A stretch of DNA of 64,000 nt, from positions 1-64,000 of the forward strand of contig SAXG01000107.1 in NCBI GenBank assembly GCA_012932865.1, written 5' to 3'. A model generated the notes under the pieces. The model was not told where the DNA came from, did no database searches, and saw only the letters and a list, made by a program, of their open reading frames with translations. Positions within the stretch are counted from its first letter, which is position 1; the number at the start of each line of letters is the position of its first letter. This DNA is from Amylostereum areolatum (lineage: Eukaryota; Basidiomycota; Agaricomycetes; Russulales; Stereaceae). Made by a program: the position numbers and the translations under genes. Positions 27,201-37,675 of this stretch are shown here, piece by piece.

Positions 27201-28166
27201 GAAATTCTGTGGCCGAGGCCGACGGGGAGAGACGAAGGCCCGCAAAGGGTCCCCTGAAGCTCATCTCTTGTCGGATCAGATTTCGGAAAGCTGGACGATG
27301 GACGTTTCCTTCCAGGTAGCTTCGAAACTGTTTTAACGCGTAAACAGCGAAACAAGAACCCCGCGCATTCAGCGCCACTCCAATGCAGTCGCTGGTATCG
27401 TGATACTTTTCTGAAAGACACATTGAGCCTTGAAGACAAGAAGGCGAGCCGAGGCACATACCGGTCCAGTGGAACGCGAGCAGCGATGGTGGAGCCGGAA
27501 ACTTCTCCTGCGATACTTGGGATGGTACGCTCCAGCCACGGCGAGGATGACGAAGGTTTTGGTGTACACAATCTGCGAAGATGTCAGTAACCCACGTGAA
27601 TGGTCCTACAAGGGGGCATACGAACATATTCTCTATAAAGTCGTTTGTCATTAATCTTTTCAATGGCTAGGACGTGAGAGACGTACTTCGTCGATTGCCT
27701 GGTAGAACAGAAATTCAAGCGTTACGGAAGGCGTGGAAAACCCAGTCGAGGCGAGAGAGGTGCCGGGCAGAGGTGCCGTGGGAGTTCCTTCTGAAATGAC
27801 CACGTCGCTAGGCCGAGCGCGACTGTGATGTCCTTCTCCGGCGACAACGAGCCGCTCAATGGAACCAGCCCTCGTCTGATAGTACAGTGCAATCGAATGC
27901 GGTCCAATCTAGCAATGTGTTAGACGAAGGGCGCAATCAGACGTGGAATAGTGTCTTACGGCATGGGCAGCAATCCTGGTGGACGGGGAGATGAACGGTA
28001 CCGGTATATGGGGCTGCGGCCGCAAGCTGTGGCAGGAGGCGTCAACGCTTTTGAGCATCTTGATGCTGGTCGAACCTGTGGAGGCCTTTTCGACGACATG
28101 AAAGAGAGTCACCCCTGTGGACGTGCGGACAGCAGCCAACGTGTTGCCGACAGACAAGAAGTTCAT
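24273..28166 (-). CDS. Lectin-like/caspase-domain fusion protein B
   Basis: Tandem paralogue of gene A with the same exon-by-exon layout. It starts MNFLSVGNTLAAV at 28166. N-terminal blocks include SIALYYQTRAGSIERLV, RRGWSVPSQVS, FRFYGQ and DIVLFYITEAG. The caspase-like core has LFALIIGINEYKHH, ILIYFAGHGAE (catalytic His), IPHDYVEGE and VIFDSCFAGSGTRA (catalytic Cys), so both catalytic residues are kept. The C-terminal region ends VTIPVVQRRPHS at 24273. The GT-AG equivalent of gene A's GC-AG intron is present near 24700. Divergence from A is moderate and spread over the whole length, while splice sites and the 7-base micro-exon (27626-27632) are retained. This suggests both copies are functional and under selection. 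Function is inferred from domain content only. Confidence 0.82.
27626..27632 (-). other. 7-base micro-exon of fusion gene B
   Basis: AGAATAT between a TATAG acceptor and GTTCG donor. It restores the frame between the exon ending in the AIDE segment and the exon reading RRGWSVPS, exactly as in gene A. Confidence 0.7.
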
Positions 28167-30477
28167 GAGGAGAACGATACGCGTTTGAAGCACTGGTGGT
28201 CCACCCCCCAGGTTTTTTGAGGCATTTATCAGAACCCACCGCGGAGCATTTTTGACCGCAGGGAACGCGAAAAGCACACTGTGGCGTATGTTGCATGATG
28301 GGAACAGTGGTCGGAAAAAATGCGCCGCATCGATACTATGCGGGCCATCCCAAAAGGCGCTTTCTGGCTCCACGTGGGGACAATTCCTTTCAATGGTCCC
28401 GCCGTTCAATTTCCTGCAAGGCTTCTGGTCATTGCACACTGGCGGGGAAGAAGACAGACTCACGGACAGGAGACACTTTCGGACGAGGACCATACTGGTA
28501 GACAACAAAGTTCTCGTCGCAGCGTGGGCGACCAGTAATGGTTTGATGATGGAGAACAAAGGTCGGAACTGTGGAGAGCGCACTAAACAGTCAGAAAAAC
28601 ACGCCTTCTCGTGCACACGCGACGACCGAGGACCCGTCCGTTGAACTGATGCAGCAGACACACCTTAAGGCTGACGGAGTTGGATCGGAGTAGACGTTTG
28701 GACTTCCAAGCTCACCCTACTCGTGCATGAGAGAAAAAAAGACCCCGACTTCGGATGCCCACTCAGAACTGGGTCAAGGCCGGGAGAGCAATATGCAGGA
28801 GATCTTCTGGACGCTTTCCCCTACAGTGCGAGAACAAAATGAATGTCAGATGGAACAGAAAAGGTGGGCAGAAAGGGGGGTTCACGTTCGGAAGATAGTA
28901 CACACTATGTACGACGCTTCATACATGTGTCCCACTTCTGAAAATGACGCGCCACTATGATGGCCGTTTTCTATGACATTATTTTTCGCTAAATATTCCC
29001 GCTCATCAGATATCACTTGGTAGGTTGCACTTCTATTACGTATATTCCGTTGTCACTTTCCAGTCGCCGCACCTCACACTTCACTTTCCGCAGCAGCGGC
29101 GCAGCCTCGGAACTAGCCGATGCCCGACTCCCGGGATCACGTGGCCTTCCTTATACGTTTCCGCTAAGTCCACTTCTGATAAAAGTCAAGTTATACGGTC
29201 CTCTCAGGACGATCAGTGGCACAAAACTCATACAATCATATTCATAAATGTTCTAATATATTATTTTTCATGATTTGCTTGCATACGATGCCAAAATCGC
29301 TCCGAACACATCTCAAAAGCTACACATATAGCCAAAAAGGAGCCTAACCTCGCAAAAATAGGACTTTTCTTTCGTGTATTACGACTTTCTTTCGTCTAAA
29401 TAATAAATAATATACGCACGCACGAGAAAAGGGCGTAGATCGGCTTGATATCGCTCTGAGTGAGCGTATATTCGACTCAGACGCGTCAGACGCGTCGTGG
29501 TCACATGATCACGGAGTCGCGGCGTGATTGCCGGAGGTCTTCCGAGCGGCCGCAGCCGCCGGCACGAGTCAGGCACGAGTGTAAAGTGTGGACTGGCAAC
29601 TGGCGAGTGACAAGTGAAAATGCTTCTTTTTATGTGACCTTGGAAGTGATTACTGCACGGAATATTATTTCGTGAAAACGGCCCTCTTCGCGGCATGTGC
29701 GGCAGTGGTAGCGACAGGTTTCCCTACTCAGGTTGACGGCTCCCAGCCCGTGTGTCTGGTCTTAACGTGGTCGGTATTGCGAGAGCCTTACTTACTTGCT
29801 GCTGGACACACTCGTAAGTGAATGAGACGTTCGTTATGATACAAACGCGCACCTGCCATTCATATAGTTAAACTTGACACGCGTCTCACGAGATTGGGAA
29901 GAGTGCAAATGAAGGCATATATTCGGGGTAGTGTGTCTTACACCACTATCTAGAAAACCATCATGGCCCGTGGGCATAGAGCTGCTAGCGAAAGCGAAGA
30001 AGTCGTCGCTCTGAGCCAAACTGAAATGACCCCTCCTTCGTGAAGGAAAAAGCAAAGGAGGAGAGATAAGGTGTTGGCGTTGGAAAGAAAAATGAACGCT
30101 GCGCTGGGATTTTATACTCCCGAATATTTCCGTGTCACGTGGCATGACGTCGTGGTGAACGGCCAGCTGCCACTGCCACTGGCAGTGGCAGTGCTCCTGT
30201 CCTCCTCCTCCTCCTCCTCTGCCTTTGCCGCATCGTCCAGCGACAAATCTTCCAGAATTTCTTCATCGACGTGCAAGTGCAGGCGTTTCTTTCAGTCACG
30301 GGCAAGAATTAAAGGCCGTGAGAGATCGGATACCGGAGCGCAGTCTTGTCATCCTCCGCGCGTCAGACCGACAAGGACCGACATTGCCCCGGCATCCTCC
30401 TCGGGATCGTACCCCTTCCTCGTGCCCGTCTGGCGCCCCTCTTTCACCGGAACTACCACTTACATCCGACTCTCTCG
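28167..30477. other. Long intergenic region between fusion gene B and the Ysc84-like gene
   Basis: About 2.3 kb without a recognisable gene on either strand. An A/T-richer portion spans roughly 28960-29440. Frames at 28252-28644 are unsupported by motifs. The right part should be the promoter of the Ysc84-like gene and includes a 25-base perfect palindrome (30167-30191) followed by a CCT repeat (about 30199-30220). Confidence 0.4.
30167..30191. repeat. 25-base perfect palindrome
   Basis: CTGCCACTGCCA, one spacer base, then its exact reverse complement. It lies about 290 bases upstream of the Ysc84-like start codon. It could be a regulatory site or a hairpin-forming sequence; which is unknown. 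Confidence 0.7.
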
Positions 30478-32341
30478 ATGAAACTCAACAACCCTCTCCC
30501 CCAATCTCTTCCTAAAGAGTGCGACAAAGCGGCCAGGATTTGTGCGTTTGTCGTCTCCTCCTTCCCCCGACACCGAGCCTAATCCTTCCCCAAGTTAAAA
30601 GCTTCGTCGACCACGGCAATAATGGCCTCGACGGGGTGCATCTTATTTCTATCTTCTGTTACATCCTTTCTCACCGGACTATCCAGGTCATTCCAAGAAA
30701 CGTCCTTGAGAACGCACGCGGTTTTGCCATATTCACCCTCTTCAAGGCTGGCTTTCTTTTTTCTGCTCGGGCAGGCAGCGGTGTTGTCATAGCTAGACTA
30801 GATGATGGCAGTATGTGCAATCTCTCTTTTACCCTTTGCTGGGCCCTTACTGGAAACGTTCTCTAGCATGGTCTGCGCCGAGTGCCATCGGCCTCGCGGG
30901 AGTGGGTGTGGGAGGGCAAGCAGGCGCAGAGATGACGGACTTTCTCATCGTTCTCAACTCGCGGTCGGTGCGTGATTCTTATTCCCGCCTCTTGATGACC
31001 ACGTCTCATAGTCTTTTTTGCTAGGCCGTTGTACGTTCACTTCTATCATCGCATCATCTCGTCCGAGACTCATCCATCCCTAGCGATCATTCATGGCTGC
31101 TGGATCTCTTACGCTCGGTGGTAACATGAGTCTGGCCGTGGGTCCTCTTGGCCGTAACGGCGAGGCATCTGGCTCTCTCAACACAAGTGGCAAAGTCGCA
31201 GCCATGTATAGCTACTCCAAGACTCGAGGTCTCTTCGGTGGCGTTTCCATCGAAGGTTCCGTCATTGTCGAACGCCAAGATGCGAATGCCCAGGCATATC
31301 GCGCCGACGTCGCCGTCAAGCAAATCCTCTCCGGGTCCGTTCAACAGCCCGACTGGGCCCAGCCTCTCATCCGAACCTTGGACTCCTGCACAGGCTTGCC
31401 CGGCGGCCGCACATGGGTCGAGAACGAACCAGGACTTGGCACGCCCGTTGACCGCTCGTATGCCTTCAACGGAATCTCAAGTCCGGGTACCAGCACCCCT
31501 CCCTCTCTCAAGAAATCCAAGAAGAACGGCAGTATGTTCCCACCGCTCAGCTGGGGATCCAAGAAGCCGGCGGGCAGCTACTTTGGTTCTGAAGACAGGG
31601 TCGACGACCACGACCGCATGTCCCCTCGTCCATCCTGGGACTACGACGCTCCCCAACGCGTCAGTGAGCCGCAGCCGGATCCCGCGCCAGGATTTGCGAC
31701 ACGGTTTGAGTCCGACTTCGCTCCGGAAAAGACTACTCACCCGGCCCTCAAGTACAATGCGCGTCCAATGTCGGCGCATGGGACAGGCGACGGTGGGGCG
31801 GGGCAGCGGTCTGGGTCTTACGGTAACTTCCGGGATAGCACGCTGCAGTCAGCGCACGCGCGTTCATTCAGTGCTGCCGCGGGGAGACAGAGCTCATACG
31901 GATCGTCGGGTGGCTACGACAACTATGACAACCCATTTGCGCCGACGATTGAGGATGACGATCCGTTCGCCGTAGATGACAACCACGGTACGGTTGCAAG
32001 AGCGAAGGCCGCGTCAAGAGGGGAGTTATCAAGACCGCTCATGCCATCACAAGGCGTGGCGAGAGCTATCGCGCTGTTCGACTTCAACGCCGTACAGGTA
32101 GGCGTGCACAAGGTTTGTATGTCTAAAAACGGTCTGACCAAGGTTGCAGCCTGGCGACTTGTCTTTCAAGAAGGGCCAGGTTCTCGTCATCACGGAGAAG
32201 AGCAACAACGTTGATACTTGGTGCGTCTTTCATGTCATTTTCCCTGTGGATCTTTGGCTGACCCTGGGCGAATGTAGGTGGAAAGGGAAGGTAGACGGCC
32301 GTGAAGGCATCTTCCCCGCGAATTTCGTAGAAGTTGTATGA
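30478..32341 (+). CDS. Ysc84/SH3YL1-like SYLF-SH3 protein
   Basis: Actin-patch and endocytosis adaptor. The N-terminal SYLF (DUF500) domain binds lipids and actin, and the C-terminal SH3 domain binds proline-rich partners. The start MKLNNPLPQSLPKECDKAARI is typical of the family, followed by SFVDHGNNGLDGVIPR, NARGFAIFTLFKAGFLFSARAGSG and GVGVGGQAGAEMTDFLIVLN. After several short introns come GNMSLAVGPLGR, GLFGGVSIEGSV and a Ser/Pro-rich disordered linker (about 31480-32030). The SH3 domain is split by two introns: ARAIALFDFNAVQ, PGDLSFKKGQVL and DTWWKGKVDGREGIFPANFV. The stop is 32339-32341. Exon 1 is 30478-30541 and exon 2 is 30595-30635. Length and order agree with the yeast Ysc84/Lsb3 family. 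The gene is convergent with the SnoaL-like gene. Confidence 0.93.
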
Positions 32342-32679
32342 CCCAATGCTCTGTTGAGGTGCCCATTTCCTTGTTCGACGACGATGTACCCCTACCTGTG
32401 TATTTTCTTTCCTCGTATCATGTCATTTGCGGTCCTTTCACCCCTTGTATACGTCCCTCTCCCCATCGTACCACGGATCCCTTGTAGTTTTACCCATGTT
32501 TTATACGCTGACTGGGCGACCTGTTTCTCTATGTATACGTCAATGATAGTATGTTTTTGTCCACCCCAAAGGACAGCTGCGAGCGTCAGGTTGATTGGAG
32601 GTACGTCCGCTTTTTCATCGCAGTACGTTCGTAGAGAAAATGAAATCCATATTCATTCTATGAACACCGAAATGTTGGA
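32342..32679. other. 3' region between convergent Ysc84-like and SnoaL-like genes
   Basis: Holds the 3' untranslated ends of the two facing genes. No further gene is seen. Confidence 0.5.
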
Positions 32680-33210
32680 CTACCCGCTGCCGGACTTCAT
32701 GTCGTGCATCATCTTGGTGTCCACGAACTCTTTGATGATGGCGATCTCGCCAGGCGTGGCAGGGTCGATGGTGAAGATGAAAATGGATTCGTTGTTGAAC
32801 GACGGCCCCGAGGGGACTTCAATGGACAGTTTTGACTGTGGATACATGAGCAAGGTGGAGGACAGGTACAACGGGAGCGCCTACTAACATGGACCCATAT
32901 CTTGCCCTCGGCCTCGTTGACGTCGTATATCTCATACTATACGCCGTTGGACATATAGTTTGAATCGGAAGGGGAAAGAACCACACACATTCATGGGCTT
33001 GTTCCCGAATATCTCCCCCATCTTGCGTGCATGGGCAAGGCCTTCAGTTTTGTTTTTCGGGGGGTCATTCGCGCTGGCGGGAAGGGTATGATGAACGTAG
33101 TTTTCGGACAAAAGGATAGTGAGGACGGCGATGTCCCACGAGGAAACGGCTTTGTACCACACGAGGACGGTGTTCAGCTGGGGGGTTGGGTTGGCGGGTG
33201 AGGACCACAT
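32680..33210 (-). CDS. SnoaL-like (NTF2-fold) protein
   Basis: Small protein of about 140 residues in three exons. It starts MWSSPANPTPQLN at 33210, reads ENYVHHTLPASAND and GEIFGNKPMN in exon 1, then YEIYDVNEAEGKIWVH in exon 2 and SKLSIEVPSGPSFNNESIF onward in exon 3, ending HDMKSGSG. The pattern of a WYKA helix, a YVHHTLP-type pocket strand and a terminal strand with FTID fits the SnoaL/NTF2-like superfamily. Members are small polyketide cyclase-like or scaffold proteins, and many fungal copies have no known substrate. Introns are at the N/YE and H/S junctions. The neighbours give no functional clue. Confidence 0.78.
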
Positions 33211-33469
33211 AACGGCGAAAAATGCAGATGCGATGTTATTAGTTTGGTAGGTATTTATGTTGGACGTTCTGGTAACTTGTACTAGAAGATGGAGTATGCT
33301 TCGATTTGTGGTGGCGAAAAAGAATCTCGTCGATAGCTCATGGTAGGGAAGACTAAGATCTTGGTTGTATGGAAGTGCGAGAGACGCTTCCGGTTCATAT
33401 CTATGGAAGGAAAGAGGGAATGAGTTATGTATACGGCACACTTGGAAACGAGAAGAAAAGCAAACCGAA

Positions 33470-34774
33470 TTAGAGAGCAACGTTGTAAACGTCTTCATCT
33501 GGGTCGGATCCCCAGCCATCGCGCTCCCCATCCGATTCTTCTCTCTCTCCCCCGTCAGTCGTATCCGAATCCGCCGGGGGCTCCTCACATCCGTCCATAT
33601 CCATCCAGCCCCCGCCCCACCTCCCCGAGCACTCCGCATTCCACATCCTCTCGCTCAGTCCTCTCCACTCCTTCTTCCATCCCTTCACATGCTCCTTCCA
33701 CTGCTCTGGGCCTTTTGCACCCTTCGCTTGTAGCTTGCCCACGAAAGCGTTATCCTCGCCAAAAAGGTCGCCGTTGATGGTGCCCTTGAGTTTGCCGTCC
33801 CCTAAGAACGTAATAGTGCCCGTGTTCAGATCGCTGAAGGTGATTTGGTTCTCGCCAGCTTCGCGTCCGCACCAGACGAAGGAGCAGGATGTGCCGATGG
33901 TCGTAGGAGGCGCGCTGCACCGCATGACTCCTGAGATAACGCCGAAATCGAATGAAATCCAGAGGTGGCGACCTGTGCCGGGAGAAGGAGCCATCTTGAG
34001 AGAGAGTTCGCCGCCAGCATCGTCTGGCCACGATTCGGCGGGAGAGGGTGCTACGATATCGAACGATCCACAGGTGTCAAATCCAGAGAGCTGTATGCAA
34101 GGGGAAATTTCGTGAGGATGCAGGGCCGGTAATGCAGGGATCGGTAGGACGCGTACCTTCGTACCGGCTTTGGTCCTCTTCGCGGGGACGTCCTTGACAG
34201 TATCATCGCCCGCCTTGCGTTTCTTGGAGGGCCCATTGGTCGGCGCCTTCGCCTCTTCCCCGAGCACATCCGCCATAATCTGGGCATGTCGTTTCTTCGC
34301 CTCAGCGGCCTCTTCCCTCGCCGCCTTCTCTCGCTCGCGTTCCGCTTCCTCGTACCGTTTCCGGGCCTTCTCCTGCTCGACCGCGTACTCCTTCTTGAGC
34401 TCTTTCTCCAGCTTCAGGATGTTCTCTGGGACTTGAAGTGTTGTCCCAGACCCGAACGCGGCGAGGAGAGCCTTTTTCGCTGCATTCTTCGTCTTGAGCG
34501 GCTTGAGACCGTAATGAAGAAGTTGTGCGATGTAGAAACTCTCCGATTCATCCTTGTGCGGAGGCGGTTGGCGCTTCGCTACCGTCCCCTTCTTCGTGAG
34601 CTTTGGCCCGGGGTCTTTATAGGTGAGGAGGTTGTGAAGATGGAACGGGTCCGCACGGTGATGGCGTTCGGTTCGGCCGCTGGACACGTCAACGTATAAG
34701 CCACTGGAAGAGCCCCAAGGACTTGAATAGAAAAAGACGTTGTCACGGGTGACTGGGGAGGCGAAAGCCATCAT
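33470..34774 (-). CDS. Basidiomycete family protein of unknown function, member 1 (complete)
   Basis: Two exons. The N-terminal half starts MMAFASPVTRDNVFFY and carries LTKKGTVAKRQPPPHKDE, then FYIAQLLHYGLKPLKTK and KKALLAAFGSGTTL, a charged coiled-coil-like stretch (LEKELKKEYAVEQEKARKR) and a basic KKRKAGDD segment that could act as a nuclear signal. After the intron the C-terminal half reads CGSFDIVAP, HLWISFDFGVISGVMRC, FVWCGREAGE, TGTITFLGDGKLKGTINGD and an acidic tail. I do not recognise a named domain. Three related pieces are nearby: 34920-35501, 48131-48742 and 49188-50097. The complete gene serves as the template for recognising the transposon-split member 2. The Met at 34771 is an equally possible start. 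Confidence 0.75.
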   Translation of the reverse strand: MMAFASPVTRDNVFFYSSPWGSSSGLYVDVSSGRTERHHRADPFHLHNLLTYKDPGPKLTKKGTVAKRQPPPHKDESESFYIAQLLHYGLKPLKTKNAAKKALLAAFGSGTTLQVPENILKLEKELKKEYAVEQEKARKRYEEAEREREKAAREEAAEAKKRHAQIMADVLGEEAKAPTNGPSKKRKAGDDTVKDVPAKRTKAGTKVRVLPIPALPALHPHEISPCIQLSGFDTCGSFDIVAPSPAESWPDDAGGELSLKMAPSPGTGRHLWISFDFGVISGVMRCSAPPTTIGTSCSFVWCGREAGENQITFSDLNTGTITFLGDGKLKGTINGDLFGEDNAFVGKLQAKGAKGPEQWKEHVKGWKKEWRGLSERMWNAECSGRWGGGWMDMDGCEEPPADSDTTDGGEREESDGERDGWGSDPDEDVYNVAL

Positions 34775-34919
34775 AGCGGTGAAAGTGCAACGCCTTCAGT
34801 CAACTTCGCATTTGAACGCGTCGGCGTTGTCGGTCGACGCGGTCATGTGCAGCAGGGAACTCGCCCGATTCATCGGCGAAATTTCATCGAGCGTGTGTTT
34901 GTAAATCATCGTAAAAAAA

Positions 34920-35501
34920 TCAGTAGTCGTCGTAAAAGTCGTCTGGTTCCGCTTGACCCGGTCCTTCACCCTGGGCCGTGGTATCAGAATCGGCGGGACC
35001 CTCGATACACCCATCGCGAGACACCCAATTGCCCCACCGCGCTTGATTCTCGGCCTCCTGGGCATTCTCGTTCATACCCCTCCACTCCGCCTTCCATTCC
35101 TTCACGTGTTTAGTCCAAACTACGTTTCGTAGGTTCTCCGTGTCTTGCGTCCCGGAAAACTCGATATCTTCCCCAATCCACGCGCCGCTCATGACGCCCC
35201 TGAGCTTGCCCTTCCCGAGGAAGGTAATGGTACCGACATTGTACCGGTCGAAAGACACCGTACCCTCGCCAGCCTCGCACCCCCGCCATGTGAATGTGCA
35301 TGCCTGGGTGGTGGTGGTGGGAGGAGCGCTACAACGCATAATCCCAGAGATGAGGCCGAAGTCGAAGGAAATCCAGAGGTGCCCTCCGGTGTGACGCGAA
35401 GGCGACATTGTCATGGACAGATCGTCGTTTGCTTCGTCGTAGTTATCGGAGAGCCATGGGCAGGATATCTCCCAGACACCACATACATCGAGGGGTGAAA
35501 G
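34920..35501 (-). pseudogene. Member 2 of the same family, C-terminal half, separated by transposon
   Basis: This exon begins after a CTCGCAG acceptor at 35502 and reads CGVWEISCPWLSDN, HLWISFDFGLISGIMRC, TWRGCEAGEG, VGTITFLGKGKLRGV and an acidic end (DDFYDDY), matching the second exon of member 1. Upstream on this strand the intron sequence runs directly into a TACGTG target duplicate and the end of the 12.6-kb element. The matching first exon is on the far side of that element at 48131-48742. No start codon belongs to this half. Confidence 0.83.
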
Positions 35502-35548
35502 CTGCGAGATAGGTGAGGATGGGCTATGCTTCGATGAGGCCAGAGCCA

Positions 35549-35554
35549 TACGTG
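35549..35554. repeat. Target-site duplication, left copy (TACGTG)
   Basis: TACGTG immediately before the left terminal inverted repeat. The same six bases follow the right repeat at 48124-48129. Confidence 0.85.
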
Positions 35555-35580
35555 TAGGGTGTTCCCTAACCTTCAGGTTG
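35555..35580 (+). repeat. Left terminal inverted repeat of the 12.6-kb element
   Basis: 26 bases starting TAGGGTGTTCCC and identical to the reverse complement of 48098-48123. Confidence 0.9.
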
Positions 35581-35882
35581 GATTTTGACAATAGGGCCCG
35601 GCCGAGTGCCGCCCGAGGGCTCCGTCAGCGGTGCCACCCTCCGGACAATACCGACTGTCTTTAATAGTTAATCTATTGTATTCTTAATCAATATTATCAA
35701 TTACTTTCCGTTCGTCGCCTGGGGCATTAATTACTGCCATTAATTATAGTGGAGAATTGATATTAATAAATAATCCTGAGGGGACGCGCTCAGTCACATG
35801 TGCCGAGAACCCTGCACATTGACGGAATGAGATACAAGCATATCTCCCATTAATGCATTATCCCTGGTATACGAGATAGTGA

Positions 35883-36170
35883 AACAGAATGAAGTAATGA
35901 AGCTGTTGTGTCTTCAGGGAGCCCAATGATAGAGTGCATACCAGCCCGAGAACAGTGAGAACAGGAGCACCCACGCGCCGAGGATAATCGACTTGAGGCG
36001 GGAGAGCAGCGTCACTTGGCGTGCTCTGGGGGTGGTCGCCCAACCGGTGCGCAGATCGACAACGTCGCCGGCTTGAGGGTGGTGTAGAGCTTCGGCCTGC
36101 CGATGTCGATGTCATCAGGTCCAGTATGTGGCCAGGAAGATGTTGAGCACAGGCTCGCCGCGCCCGTCTC
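35883..36170 (-). pseudogene. Frameshifted fragment of an unidentified membrane-protein gene inside the element
   Basis: On this strand one frame gives DIDIGRPKLYTTLK. After a one-base shift it gives DVVDLRTGWATT and VTLLSRLKSIILGAWVLL followed by a hydrophobic segment, ending in a stop. The amphipathic-then-hydrophobic character suggests part of a membrane protein. Source gene not recognised. I infer a captured host-gene piece like the others in this element. Confidence 0.35.
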
Positions 36171-36199
36171 TTCCATATTGGACACTGTGATTACAGTCC

Positions 36200-37675
36200 C
36201 AGGCCTCGCAAAGCACCTTTTACCTACTCAGAAACCTGAACCCGGACGATGCTGTCGCAGCGTGCGACGCACTCCCACACGACATCGGTCACGTAGGGTG
36301 GATTCCGGGTAAGGAGCTGCCTTCGGTGAACAGAAGATTCGGACCATGGGAGCGGGAGGAAAGTAAGTATTTGCGGTGTTCTCGAGAGGTTGTTCATTCA
36401 CCTGTATGGTCCGTACAGCTTTGGGACATCCCTTGGTTTGGGCCTCGTGTGTCTGGGGTGTGTTTGTTCTGCAGGCGGCGAATGCGGCGAGGACCTTGGC
36501 CATGCTTTATGGGTGGAGATGGTTAGTCGTTGTTGATCTCTTTGATGCGATGGGACACTGTGCATGGTCCCAGCAACGCCCAATCGCGCCTATCTTCCTC
36601 TCTCCGACACGAGTGGGGGGTACGCCGCCTACATCTTAGACGAGTGATGTGCACATCCACCGGTAAATTGCAGGCCGAGATGGAGATGCAGGCGCAGGAG
36701 TGCGGCGGGGGGAATGTGGAACAGGGAATGGGGAGCGATCAGTGTTGTGCGATGACGATATACACACATTCACCACACACCACTGGAGTCTTTGCGTGTC
36801 GACGCTGTTTCTCTTCCCCAGGACGATCGTCGTCACGTCCACGATTCATGGATCTGTACTGTTGAGTATATTGAAGGCAGCAGGTGGGACCAGCATTCAC
36901 AGGGCGGAATTGGGCGCATATATGAACCTACACATCTGGGCGGCCAGTTTCAACGATGGCGGCTTCGAGCTGGAGCACGACGGCGACAAGTGGCAAGTGG
37001 CGGGCAATCGGATGGGAGGGATGGGAGGGAGGTTCATCGTACAAAGCACATGTGGAGGCAGGAACATCTTTGAGGGCGGTGGCGGATATGCAACAGGGAG
37101 AGGTGATGAGCGGGAGAGACAAAGATGAGACATACTGTATGTGGAGTGCGGCTAAACAGGTTGGTGAGCCGTCAGTGCTTTCAGCGTCTCTTTGTCATTG
37201 CCAGGTCAAGCTCCAAGTAGATCAGCTTGTTACCCATCGTGAGGAGAGAGAAGAAGAGGACAAAAAGGAAAGGTGAAGCTAGCGTGCATCGAAGGACTCG
37301 GAGAAAGAGGAAAGCATGTGCCGTGAAATGAGCAAACCCCGTTCTTTTCGAGACCAGGAATTTTGTTATACCTTTCTCGCTAGACCCATTTTTGCTTCAT
37401 ACATAGGATCAATCCACGCCCGTTAAGCGACCTTCATAATCCAATCATTATCACGCAGGCCAAAGTGTTTTGCAAGTGCTTTGTTCCCACGACCGCGCAA
37501 TTGAACGGACAGCTTCATTGTACACACACGCAATTGGCTCTACAGTACTGCAGATGGACAATACATGATCTGGGGTCGGGCTCAATAAAATTGATTGCTA
37601 TATTATTGGAGAGCCTGTCTAGACTATGGGCACAAATATGAGAGTATAGGAACGAAAGATAAAAAGCTGCTCTGA
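36200..37675. other. Element interior without recognisable gene
   Basis: About 1.5 kb between the left fragment and the end of the alpha-kinase gene. Several overlapping open frames of 60-140 codons lie on both strands, but none shows a family motif. It may contain further captured or decayed sequence. Confidence 0.35.
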
